Shown here one piece after another: positions 23,998-31,990 of a stretch of 64,000 nucleotides of DNA. Every line of letters begins with the position of its first letter. Position 1 is the stretch's first letter. The notes below the pieces were generated by a model. It had not been told where the DNA came from, did no database searches, and worked only from the letters and a program-made list of their open reading frames with translations. The position numbers were made by a program, and so were the translations under genes. Source of the stretch: an uncultured Myxococcales bacterium (lineage in GTDB: Bacteria > Myxococcota_A > UBA9042 > DTJE01); NCBI GenBank assembly GCA_937975765.1, contig CALJUR010000120.1, positions 1 to 64,000 of the forward strand, in the 5' to 3' direction.

Positions 23998-24145
23998 AAA
24001 TAGGGACAGCCTCTCTTTTCCTGCCCCCCTCTGGCGGGCCGTTCCGGGCGTCGTTCGCCGGGCGGTATTGTTCGCAACTGCTGGTGGCAACAAGATAACG
24101 CCGGGGCCCCCCTTCGCCGCAAATGGAGGCTGTCACTCATTTTCA
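23995..24145. repeat. Small palindromic element whose ends supply two stop codons
   Basis: The left end TGAAAATAGGGACAGCCTC (23995-24013) is an imperfect inverted copy of the right end (24126-24145, rich in GGCTGTCAC and ending ATTTTCA). Left TGA terminates the tyrosine kinase gene; right TCA is the stop of the minus-strand glycosyltransferase gene. The 151-bp interval is AT-richer than the genes. A related half copy is at 19337-19360. It resembles REP/MITE-type elements. Confidence 0.65.
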
Positions 24146-25843
24146 CGGCGGATCGGGGACGTCGCGGTAGACCAGGATCGAGCCGCCGACGATGGCGTCG
24201 GGGGTGCGGTCGCGCAGCCAGGCCCAGCAGTTGTCCCGGGTGGCGCCGCCGGCCGCGCCCTGCAGGCAGGTGGCGGACACGGCCAGCACGGGGGCGCCGG
24301 CCCGGCAGGGGGCGGCCGGGGCATCGCGGCCGGGGCGGGGGCGGCCCAGCGGCTTGCAGGGGCGCCAGACGGTCTGCAGGCCGTAGGCGGCGGGGTCGGC
24401 GGTGCCGAAGTAGGCCAGGTGCAGCGGTTGGCCCGGGGCCTCGGCGTCCGCCCAGGCCTTCAGGGCCGGCAGGTCCTGGCCCCAGTCGGTGGCAGAGTCC
24501 ACGGCCACCCGCCAGGCGCAGTCGATGCCTCCGAACAGCGCGTTCTGGAAGGGCAGGTAGTGCGGGTGGGCCAGCGCGCCCTCCAGCGCCAGCACCCCGA
24601 CGGCCGCGACGGCGACGGCGGTCCCCCGGCGGACGCGTCCCGCCAGCGTCACGGTGCCGATCGCCGCCAGCAGCCACAGGGCCGGCAGCACCGGGGCCAA
24701 GTGCCGGTGGCCCAGGTTCACGCCGGATGCGATCGACGCGGCCAGGTAGACGACCGGGACCGCGAAGAAGGGCGCGTAGCGGCGGAGCGCGGACCGGCCC
24801 TCGGGCAGTGCGAACGGCAGGGGCGCCAGCACCAGCATCGCCAGGGGCGTCTTGGCCGCCAGCAGGACCGGGAAGTACAGCGGCGTGCCGCCCTCGAAGA
24901 AGCCGCCCAGAAGGAAGGTCCCCCGGGCCTCGGAACGGATCCGGACGAAATCCTTCATCGCCCGGGCCAGGTGCTCCATCCCGGCGCCCCACGGGGCCAG
25001 CCCCAGCAGCGCGTGCACGTGGAAGACGGCCAGGTAGACCGCAGCACCGACCGCACCGGCGACCGTCGCCGCGATCACCGCCCGCCGCAGCCGGCCGGTC
25101 CAGGTCGGAGGCACGCACGCGAAGGGACCCGTCACGCCCTTGCCCGCGGCAGCCGGGTCCCCGGGGGCGGCACCCGGCAGCATCGCCAGGAACACGCCGG
25201 GCACCAGCAGGACCGCCGAGAACTTCGCGGTCAGCCCGACCCCGCACGCGACGCCCGCCGCGACCAGCGACCCGATCGACCCCGTCTCCCGGTGGCGCCA
25301 CGCAGCCAGCGTCCCGGCCAGCAGCGCCAGCCCCAGGGCCGCGTCGGTCGTCACGTACCGAGCGGGCGCGAGGAAGCCCGGGTCCAGCGTCCCGGCCGCC
25401 AGGAAGGCCAGGCCGATCCCGGTTCCCGCGCGCCGGCCGATCCACCAGCCGGCCAGGGCCAGCCCCGCGGCTGCCAGCATCAGGTTCATCCGTCGGGCCG
25501 GCCACAGGTTGCGCGGGTTCTCGACCTTCCGCAGCTCGGCGACCCCCCCGCCGTCCGGCAGCGGGCCCCGGGCCGCCACCTGGCCCTCGTCCGGCGTCGC
25601 CACCGCCAGTGGAAGGGCCAGCAGGGCGGTCACCGGGTACGGGTGGTCCCGCGGCGGCACCGACGGCCCCAGGCGCAGGAAGTTCAGCCCGTAGTCCAGG
25701 TGCATCGTCTCGTCCCAGGTGGGCGATTCCCGGCGCAGGCTGTCCTCGCCGCGCAGCACGAACGTGGCCAGCAGCAGGCCGGCCGCGGCGATCGCGATCG
25801 AGCGGGGCAGGAGGCGCGGCGGGGGGGAGGTAGCATCCGTCAT
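24143..25843 (-). CDS. Membrane glycosyltransferase of the PMT/ArnT (GT39-like) type
   Basis: 566 residues from ATG 25843, with roughly ten hydrophobic helices. The first external loop carries ESPTWDETMHLDYGLNFLRLG, with the DE pair that acts in GT39/GT83 enzymes using polyprenyl-phosphate sugars. GVNLGHRHLAPVLPALWLL is a typical late-helix motif of this superfamily, and the C-terminal soluble part (IDCAWRVAVDSATDWGQDLP) is usual for bacterial members. It would transfer sugars to lipid or protein on the outer face of the membrane. It probably forms an operon with the upstream radical-SAM (67 bp away) and UbiA-type genes. Confidence 0.8.
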   Translation of the reverse strand: MTDATSPPPRLLPRSIAIAAAGLLLATFVLRGEDSLRRESPTWDETMHLDYGLNFLRLGPSVPPRDHPYPVTALLALPLAVATPDEGQVAARGPLPDGGGVAELRKVENPRNLWPARRMNLMLAAAGLALAGWWIGRRAGTGIGLAFLAAGTLDPGFLAPARYVTTDAALGLALLAGTLAAWRHRETGSIGSLVAAGVACGVGLTAKFSAVLLVPGVFLAMLPGAAPGDPAAAGKGVTGPFACVPPTWTGRLRRAVIAATVAGAVGAAVYLAVFHVHALLGLAPWGAGMEHLARAMKDFVRIRSEARGTFLLGGFFEGGTPLYFPVLLAAKTPLAMLVLAPLPFALPEGRSALRRYAPFFAVPVVYLAASIASGVNLGHRHLAPVLPALWLLAAIGTVTLAGRVRRGTAVAVAAVGVLALEGALAHPHYLPFQNALFGGIDCAWRVAVDSATDWGQDLPALKAWADAEAPGQPLHLAYFGTADPAAYGLQTVWRPCKPLGRPRPGRDAPAAPCRAGAPVLAVSATCLQGAAGGATRDNCWAWLRDRTPDAIVGGSILVYRDVPDPP

Positions 25844-25910
25844 GGCCGGCATTCTACCGCGAACCGGCATCGGTGCGGGGCCGGAAGGGCGGGCGCCGGA
25901 AGCGACGACC

Positions 25911-26900
25911 TCAACCGCGTCCGGCCAGGACGCGAAGCGTGCGCAGCAGCCGCCGGGGCGTCGGGGGGCGCAGCGCGGCGTCGTACTCGACGTAGGGGGA
26001 GATCATGCAGCCCTCGCAGGCCGGCTGCGGCATCGCGGCCCAGGCCCGGGCGAAACCCCCGGGCGAGTACCGCGGGGCGTCCGGCGCCGCGGTGATGTGG
26101 CACGGCACCAGGCGGCCGTCCGGCAGCACGGTCAGGAAGCGACGCCCGGCCACGCAGGGCCGCCGTTTCCCCGGCGGCACCCCGTCCAGCAGGGCCGCCA
26201 GGAAGTCGTCCGAGTTCCCGATGGGCAGGCCGCCCGCGCGCAGCGCTTGCAGTTGCCGGCCCACGCGGCGCAGGGCCTCGCGGTCCGGCGCCCAGTCCTC
26301 CGGCGAATCGCCCCCGAACACGTAGGGCGTGGCGGGCTGGAAGAACGGCAGGAAGCCCATCTCGCGCCCCTTCCGGCAGACCCACTCGGCCGCGTCGAGG
26401 CTTCCCCCGCTGAGCACCGTCGCGGTGAAGACGGCCTTGCCCTGCGACCGCCCCCACGCGATCGCCGCCAGCGCCAGCCGATGGCTGCCGGCGCCCCTCG
26501 CGGCGTCGTGGACCTCCTGGGGACCGTCCAGGCTGACCGTCATCGCGTCCAGGGGCAGGAGGTCCGCCGCCCTCTCCGTCACGAAGGTGCCGTTGGTCGT
26601 CAGCGAGGTCCGCAGGCCCAGCCCGGCCGCGTGCCGCAGCATCCCGCCCAGGTCGGGTCGCAGCAGCGGTTCCCCGCCGCAGAACGACACGGACACGGTC
26701 CCCGACCGCCGCGCCTCGGTCAGCAGCGACTTCCAGGCGGCCTCGTCCATCTCGGGGCCGGGATCGTGCCAGACGCCGCAATAGCGGCAGCGCAGGTTGC
26801 AGCGGTGCGTGACGGCGGCCAGCAGGACGGCCGGGCGGTCGAGCCCGGCGGCGATGCGGAGACCGGTCCCGGCGAAGTGCAGGTGGCGCCGCAAGCCCAT
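25911..26900 (-). CDS. Radical-SAM protein with SPASM-like C-terminus
   Basis: 329 residues. Its radical-SAM cluster motif is CNLRCRYC (about residues 34-41), followed by the SAM-contacting CGGEPLLRPDL and LTTNGTF. The C-terminal CVAGRRFLTVLPDGRLVPCH and CEGCM segments form a cysteine set as in SPASM or twitch domains that bind an extra Fe-S cluster. Members modify peptides, heme precursors or lipids; the substrate is not clear. It lies between a UbiA-type prenyltransferase (33 bp upstream) and a GT39-like glycosyltransferase, which favours a lipid-linked substrate over a peptide; no small precursor-peptide gene was found nearby. Confidence 0.85.
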   Translation of the reverse strand: MGLRRHLHFAGTGLRIAAGLDRPAVLLAAVTHRCNLRCRYCGVWHDPGPEMDEAAWKSLLTEARRSGTVSVSFCGGEPLLRPDLGGMLRHAAGLGLRTSLTTNGTFVTERAADLLPLDAMTVSLDGPQEVHDAARGAGSHRLALAAIAWGRSQGKAVFTATVLSGGSLDAAEWVCRKGREMGFLPFFQPATPYVFGGDSPEDWAPDREALRRVGRQLQALRAGGLPIGNSDDFLAALLDGVPPGKRRPCVAGRRFLTVLPDGRLVPCHITAAPDAPRYSPGGFARAWAAMPQPACEGCMISPYVEYDAALRPPTPRRLLRTLRVLAGRG

Positions 26901-26933
26901 GAAGATCGCCTTCCTTTTCCGCGGGCCGGCCTT

Positions 26934-27914
26934 CTAGGACATCGGCATTCCCGGGGCGCCGGGCGCCAGGCATCCCAGCCACGCCAGGGCGCCGAGGGCC
27001 AGCCCGGCCCATCGCTGCACGTCCCGCACCCGGTGGGCGCGGCGAGCATCGCCGGTCCAGCCCGACAGGGCGACCCCGGCGGTCAGGCCCAGCGCGCCCA
27101 GCCCGCAAGCGATCGCGACCCAGCCGGCCCCGCCCGCCCGCCCCGCCAGGGCCAGCAGCACGGCCGCCGCGAGGCCGAAGGCGCACTGCAGCGTCGCACC
27201 CACCGGCGTGCCCCACCGGACGAAGGTGGTCCGCACGCCGTCCCGCGCGTCCTCGTCCCGGTGCGCGGCCTCGTGGACCACCTGGTTCTGCAGCAGCAGC
27301 GCGACGAATGCGCCGGCCAGCCAGGGGGCTGCCGGGGGCACGCCCAGTTCCCGGGTGCCCAGGAACGCCAGCGGCCCGAAGATCCAGGCATTGCCCAGGG
27401 TTCCCACCAGCGGGACGGCCTTCAGGCGCGGCCACGCCGAGTACACGTGGCCCCCCACCAGGCTGGCCAGGGCGGCGGCCAGGGGCACCCCGCCCAGGAA
27501 CCCCGCCCCCAGCAGGGCCCCCAGCCCCAGCGTGACCAGCACGACGATCCGGACGCTCCGGGACAGTTCCGCCGACCCGGGATGGCCTGCCGAATCCCGG
27601 GTCCCGCCGCGCGCCAGTTCGGTGTCCAGCCACCGGTTCAGCCCGTAGGCGTATGCGAGGCAGCCGGCGGCGATGCCCGCCGCGGCCAGCCGCCCCGGGG
27701 CGAACACGTCGTCCCGGGTCGCGTAGACCCAGGGCAGCGGCAGGAAATGGACCCAGTCCCGCACCCGGACGAACCGGGCCACGGCGCCCGCAACCCCGCC
27801 TGTCCGTGTGGTTTCCGCCTCGCCCACCGCGTCGAAACCCGTCGCTGCAGCCTCGCGCAAGATAGCGGATCGGGTCCGGCCCCGCAACCGGCGCGCCGGT
27901 GCCTCGATTGACAC
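26934..27914 (-). CDS. UbiA-family prenyltransferase-like membrane protein
   Basis: 326 residues if translated from GTG 27914, though that start overlaps the -35 of the divergent promoter. The membrane domain begins near residue 50, so a downstream GTG (for example at 27827) is possible. Eight to nine hydrophobic helices are visible. The first metal motif is NRWLDTELARG, an altered NDxxDxxxD. The second is HEAAHRDEDARDG, matching the second Asp-rich motif. UbiA enzymes attach isoprenoid chains to aromatic or polar acceptors in quinone, heme, chlorophyll or archaeal-type lipid synthesis. The operon partners are a radical-SAM protein and a glycosyltransferase. The altered first motif leaves activity uncertain. 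Confidence 0.8.
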   Translation of the reverse strand: MSIEAPARRLRGRTRSAILREAAATGFDAVGEAETTRTGGVAGAVARFVRVRDWVHFLPLPWVYATRDDVFAPGRLAAAGIAAGCLAYAYGLNRWLDTELARGGTRDSAGHPGSAELSRSVRIVVLVTLGLGALLGAGFLGGVPLAAALASLVGGHVYSAWPRLKAVPLVGTLGNAWIFGPLAFLGTRELGVPPAAPWLAGAFVALLLQNQVVHEAAHRDEDARDGVRTTFVRWGTPVGATLQCAFGLAAAVLLALAGRAGGAGWVAIACGLGALGLTAGVALSGWTGDARRAHRVRDVQRWAGLALGALAWLGCLAPGAPGMPMS

Positions 27915-27936
27915 GGCCCCCGCCGTCCCCTAACGT
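27908..27936 (+). promoter_or_regulatory. Strong sigma70-type promoter, possibly giving a leaderless transcript
   Basis: TTGACA (27908-27913), exactly 17 bp, TAACGT (27931-27936). The ATG of the next gene is 8 bp after the -10 and has no ribosome site. Confidence 0.65.
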
Positions 27937-27944
27937 GCCTGGCC

Positions 27945-29507
27945 ATGGTCCGTCGCCTGAAAGAGGTGCTGCAGCCGCCTCCCCGCCGGGGGGCCAGGCT
28001 TCTCCTGCTGCTGCTGGCCGCGGGCCTGCTGCTGGCCTACCGGACCAACGTGCTGCTGGGCTTCCCGCTGGCGCATCCCGCCTGGTTCCTGTGGCACCCC
28101 CTGCTGGCGCCGTTCCACCCGGAGGTGCGGACGGACGCGTCCGGGTGGTGGATGACCGCCCAGTGCTGGGCCTGGCCGGCCGTCCTGGCGGCGATCGTCG
28201 CGTTGCTGCGCCGCCCCCGGTGGATGCTGCTGTTCGTGCTGGTGCTGGCGGCCGGCATCCCGGCGATGCACCAGTTGCTGGACGCCGGTCCCCGCTGGGT
28301 GGTCGCGGCGATCGTGGCCGTGCTGGCCTGGCGCGGCCACCCGGCCTGGGCGATGGTCCTGGCGTCCCTGGCCCTGCTGGCCCCGCCGCTGGCCGCCGCG
28401 GTCGTCGTGACGGGATACGGCCTGAACGCGGGTGGCAGCCCGGTCCTGCTGGCGGGCGCGTTGCTGGTCGGCGTGCTGCTGGCGGCCTGGACGCTGCGGA
28501 CCTTCCGGGACGGCGTGGTCCTGCTGCCCCCGGTCGCGCTGATCGCCCTGACCCTGGGCTCGCTGGCCGTGGGCCCCGCCGCCAGTCGGCACCACGAGGC
28601 GCCCGCGGCCCCCGGCGACTGCGTGGCCCTGGACGTGAAGGTGCTGCAGTCGTTTGCCGGAGATCCGGGCACGCCGCTGTGGGCGGTGTCCGAGGTGCCG
28701 CAGGGCATCGCCGTCGGGGGGAACGACCGCCTCTGGCTGCTGGACGACGCGGGCGAGGTCCGGTCCACCCTGCACGTCCGCTGCGGCCGCCCGTTCGCGC
28801 TGGCGCCGCAGGGGGACGCGATCGTGGGCACCTTCCAGTGCGGCGTGCTGGGCTGGGAGCCCGGCCACGAAGCCGAGCCGTGGTTCCAGGTCGCGGGCTT
28901 CGACGAGCCGATGCACGTCCTGCCGCTGGACGGGGCGGTGCTGACGGCCTCGAACCAGTACCCGGTGGCCTTGCGTGCCGACGGCCGCCGGGTGGATGCG
29001 CGCTACTACGGGGACCCGTCCGGCATCCACCTGTTCGGGATCACCCGTACCCGCGACCGGGTGTTCGCCTGGGACGGCGACACCCTCGCCGAGATCGACC
29101 CGGCCTCGCTGGACCCCGTCCGGACGCGGGAGTTCGGGTCCCTGGATCGGGCCATCGCCATCGCGGGCGGCGGACGGCTGCTGGGCCTTGCCCGCCCCTT
29201 CGCCGGCCGGGTGGAGGTCGTCGACGGCGACTCGCTGCAGACGCTTCGCGAGATCGATATCGGCTTCGCACCGCGATACCTGGCCATCGACCTGGGGGAT
29301 CGCTTCCTGGCCGCGGTCGATTTCCTGTCCGAGACCCTGGTCGTCCACCGGATCGACGACGGGTCCCTGGTCGGCCGGTACCGGGTCGGCCCCCGGCCTC
29401 GCGGGGTCCAGTGGTCCGCGCGGCTGTCCGCCTTCCTGGGCGTGTCGGCGTGCGGGGCATGGGAGCGGCCGGTACCGGTGCCCGGGCCCGCGCCCGGCGG
29501 GACCTGA
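27945..29507 (+). CDS. Membrane protein with C-terminal beta-propeller-like domain, function unknown
   Basis: 520 residues. Residues 1-215 contain about seven hydrophobic helices, starting with ARLLLLLLAAGLLLAY. Residues about 225-505 are soluble and built from repeated strands such as GIAVGGNDRLWLLDDAGEV and LAEIDPASLDPV, suggesting a beta-propeller on the outside of the membrane. I do not recognise a named family. A strong promoter lies immediately upstream and the transcript may be leaderless. It is divergent from the UbiA operon and convergent with the radical-SAM operon ending at 29523. Confidence 0.75.
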   Translation: MVRRLKEVLQPPPRRGARLLLLLLAAGLLLAYRTNVLLGFPLAHPAWFLWHPLLAPFHPEVRTDASGWWMTAQCWAWPAVLAAIVALLRRPRWMLLFVLVLAAGIPAMHQLLDAGPRWVVAAIVAVLAWRGHPAWAMVLASLALLAPPLAAAVVVTGYGLNAGGSPVLLAGALLVGVLLAAWTLRTFRDGVVLLPPVALIALTLGSLAVGPAASRHHEAPAAPGDCVALDVKVLQSFAGDPGTPLWAVSEVPQGIAVGGNDRLWLLDDAGEVRSTLHVRCGRPFALAPQGDAIVGTFQCGVLGWEPGHEAEPWFQVAGFDEPMHVLPLDGAVLTASNQYPVALRADGRRVDARYYGDPSGIHLFGITRTRDRVFAWDGDTLAEIDPASLDPVRTREFGSLDRAIAIAGGGRLLGLARPFAGRVEVVDGDSLQTLREIDIGFAPRYLAIDLGDRFLAAVDFLSETLVVHRIDDGSLVGRYRVGPRPRGVQWSARLSAFLGVSACGAWERPVPVPGPAPGGT

Positions 29508-29522
29508 TCGGCGGCGGGGCCC

Positions 29523-30950
29523 CTACAGGAACCGGCTGCCGTCCCGGAACATCATCCGAAGGGGCACCTCGACCGAGCGCAGCGTCGCGGCGCGCAGCGG
29601 CAGTTTGCGGGCCACCCGGGCCCAGCGGCGCGGGTCCAGGTAGAAGCGCCGGTACGCCTCCTGGCGCAGCCGCAGCAGCCGCTCCCGCGGGATCGCGGCG
29701 ATGCCCTCGGTGACGTCGAACACGCTCTGCCGGGACACGCGGTGCACGTCGATGCCCCGGCGCATCGCCTCGTTGCCGAACGCCGTCGAGGGGTACGGGA
29801 TCGGGAACGCGAACAGGGCCAGGTCGGCCGGCAGCGCGCAGGCGGCGTGGACGGTCTGCCGGACCTCGTCCTCGGTCTCGTCCAGGTACCCCAGCATCGA
29901 GTAGAGGCGGGTCAGCATCCCCAGCCGGTCGCACGTGGCCAGCACGTCCCGCATCCGGTCGCGCGACACGATCTTGTTCATGCGGCGCTGGACCCTCGCC
30001 GAGGCGGCGTCCAGCGACAGCGAGATCTGCGTCACTCCTGCCCGGGCCATGGCCTGCAGCACGTCGTCGTCCAGCACCTCGACCCGCACCCCCATGTATA
30101 CCGAGTACCGCAGGCCGTCCCGGCGCCTCGCGATCGCGCCGAACAACTCCAGCAGCCGGTCGCGGCTGCCCATGTGGCTGTCCATGAACTGCAGGTACTC
30201 GGCGCCGAAGCGGCGGAAGGCGTCCAGGTCGTCCATCACGCGCCCGATGCCGTGGACGCGGGTGCGGTTCCCCAGGTGCTCGCAGCAGAAGGCGCACCGG
30301 AACGGGCAGCCCCGGGACGTGAAGACGGGCAGCACCCTCGGGCTGGGCGAAAGCACGGAGTGGGGCAGGAACGACCGGGCCAGCGGCTCGATGTCCCGGA
30401 TCCCCAGCAGGCCGAAGTCGGGGCGCGGCACGGCGTCGATGTCGGGCAGCACCTCGGGCGGGTTCTGCGCGGGCCGGCCGGTCGCCGGGTCCCGGTAGAC
30501 CAGGCCGGGCACCTTCGCCAGCGGCCGCCGCCCCGCCAGGGCCTCCAGCAGGCCCGACATCGCCAGTTCGCCCTCGCCGACCACGGCGAAGTCCACGTCC
30601 GGGTCGCGCAGGATCTCCGTGCGGAACGAGAAGGGGTAGGGTCCCCCGAGGACGATGCGGCCGGCGAAGCCCCGCTGCCGCAGGGCGTGCGCGATGGCGT
30701 GCGCGTCGTCCGCGTCCAGGTTGTGCGCGGACAGGCCGGCCACGTCCGGGTTCGCCCGGGCGATCCGATCCGCCAGGCCGGCAGCCGGCAGGCGAAGCAG
30801 GTCCGGGTCCATCACCTCGACGCGGGCCTCGCCCCGGTCCCGGACCCACACCGCCAGTTGCAGCAGCCCGATCGGCGGGTCCCAGCCCGGGGATCGCGCC
30901 GGGGGACGCGCCAGCAGCAGGCGGGGCAGGCTGGCCGCGCGTCGGTTCAT
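29523..30950 (-). CDS. B12-binding-domain radical-SAM protein
   Basis: 475 residues. The N-terminal 150 residues form a cobalamin-binding Rossmann-like domain (PPIGLLQLAVWVRDRG, VEVMDPDLLRL, VAGLSAHN, IVLGGPYPFSF, FAVVGEGE). The radical-SAM cluster motif is TSRGCPFRCAFC near residue 215, followed by the usual ISLSLDAASARVQRRMNK and GYLDETEDEV segments. B12 radical-SAM enzymes methylate or rearrange unreactive carbons in lipids, pigments and natural products. It is the last gene of an operon that runs from 37583; its ATG overlaps the upstream stop (ATGA). The substrate is unknown. Confidence 0.9.
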   Translation of the reverse strand: MNRRAASLPRLLLARPPARSPGWDPPIGLLQLAVWVRDRGEARVEVMDPDLLRLPAAGLADRIARANPDVAGLSAHNLDADDAHAIAHALRQRGFAGRIVLGGPYPFSFRTEILRDPDVDFAVVGEGELAMSGLLEALAGRRPLAKVPGLVYRDPATGRPAQNPPEVLPDIDAVPRPDFGLLGIRDIEPLARSFLPHSVLSPSPRVLPVFTSRGCPFRCAFCCEHLGNRTRVHGIGRVMDDLDAFRRFGAEYLQFMDSHMGSRDRLLELFGAIARRRDGLRYSVYMGVRVEVLDDDVLQAMARAGVTQISLSLDAASARVQRRMNKIVSRDRMRDVLATCDRLGMLTRLYSMLGYLDETEDEVRQTVHAACALPADLALFAFPIPYPSTAFGNEAMRRGIDVHRVSRQSVFDVTEGIAAIPRERLLRLRQEAYRRFYLDPRRWARVARKLPLRAATLRSVEVPLRMMFRDGSRFL

Positions 30951-31990
30951 CACTCCTCCAGGGGCAGGCCGAAGCGGCGGCGGAACTCGGGGTCGTTCAC
31001 CGGGCAGCCCGGCCGTGCCATCCCGTACCGGCGCAGTTCGGCCAGCCGGGGAAGCACCGCGGACAGGGGCTCCCGCAGCGCGTTGCCCAGGGGGTGCGGG
31101 ACATAGGCGCACGGCTGGATCCGGCCGTCGGCGCCGACGTGCAGCATGTCGCCCTTCACCGCCGAGCAGACGCCCGCCTTGCGGCCCTGGCTCTCGCCGT
31201 GCACGAAGCCCGGGATCATCATCCCCGCCAGGCGCTCCAGCTCGTCGGCCGTCAGGATCTCCGAGTGGGCCGACTCCCAGCGCCCGGCCGCGATCGGCTC
31301 CAGCACCCGCACCGCCCGCACGCCCTCGCGCCGGCAGTACCCGGCGATCGCCTGCAGCCCGCCGTCCAGGTTCTCGCGGTAGGCGTACGTGATGACGCCG
31401 ACCGGCAGGCCCTCGGCGCGGCAATGACGGATGGCCGCCGTCACCTTGTCCAGGATCCCCGGCACCCCGCGCATCCGGGCGAAGCGCTCCGGATCGACGC
31501 TGTCCAGGCTGAGTTCGGCCACGCACAGCCCCGCGCGGGCCAGTTCCCGCGCCCGGCCCGCGTCCAGCAGCAGGCCGTTGGTGTTCAGGACCGTGGCCAG
31601 CCCCAGCGAGGTGGCGTACCGGACGATCTCGGCCACGTCGTCCCGCAGCAGCGGCTCGCCGCCGAAGACGAAGAACTTCACGCCACCCAGGTCCCGGAAC
31701 TCCTGGAGAATCCGCCGGATCTCGCCCAGCGGCAGGTCCTGGCCTCCGTTGCAGGAGCGCCGGATGCCGCAGTGCCGGCAACTGCACTGGCAGCGGTCGG
31801 TCACGGCGATCAGCAGGTTGGTGGGGCCGTGCCACGGCCCCCACTGGTTGCGCGCGACCCGCAGCATGGCCCGGGCGCGGGGGACCGGCGGCATCCGGGC
31901 CATCGTCAGGTCGTAGAAGACCTGCACCTCGCGCAGCCAGTCCACGGCCTCGGACCAGGAGGGAAGGGACACGGTCGGCAGCCGGCTCAC
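30950..31990 (-). CDS. Radical-SAM protein with C-terminal cysteine region
   Basis: 346 residues from GTG 31990, which overlaps the upstream stop (GTGA). The cluster motif is CQCSCRHC near residue 69, followed by FVFGGEPLLRDDVAE and LNTNGLLL. The C-terminal region has single Cys residues in KAGVCSAVKGDML, IQPCAYVPHPLG and ARPGCPVND, a SPASM/twitch-like layout. It is similar in plan to the protein at 25911-26900. It sits between a COG1964-like radical-SAM gene and a B12 radical-SAM gene with 4-bp overlaps on both sides, so the three should be made together and may act in sequence. Confidence 0.86.
   Translation of the reverse strand: MSRLPTVSLPSWSEAVDWLREVQVFYDLTMARMPPVPRARAMLRVARNQWGPWHGPTNLLIAVTDRCQCSCRHCGIRRSCNGGQDLPLGEIRRILQEFRDLGGVKFFVFGGEPLLRDDVAEIVRYATSLGLATVLNTNGLLLDAGRARELARAGLCVAELSLDSVDPERFARMRGVPGILDKVTAAIRHCRAEGLPVGVITYAYRENLDGGLQAIAGYCRREGVRAVRVLEPIAAGRWESAHSEILTADELERLAGMMIPGFVHGESQGRKAGVCSAVKGDMLHVGADGRIQPCAYVPHPLGNALREPLSAVLPRLAELRRYGMARPGCPVNDPEFRRRFGLPLEE

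Noticed and set aside
23998..24142. Possible small gene in the gap after the tyrosine kinase
   Set aside because: The gap is explained by the palindromic element and has no credible coding frame.
25911..26900. HpnH-type hopanoid radical-SAM enzyme
   Set aside because: The cluster and C-terminal Cys pattern fit a SPASM-like protein better, and no hopanoid cyclase with a DxDD motif is present.
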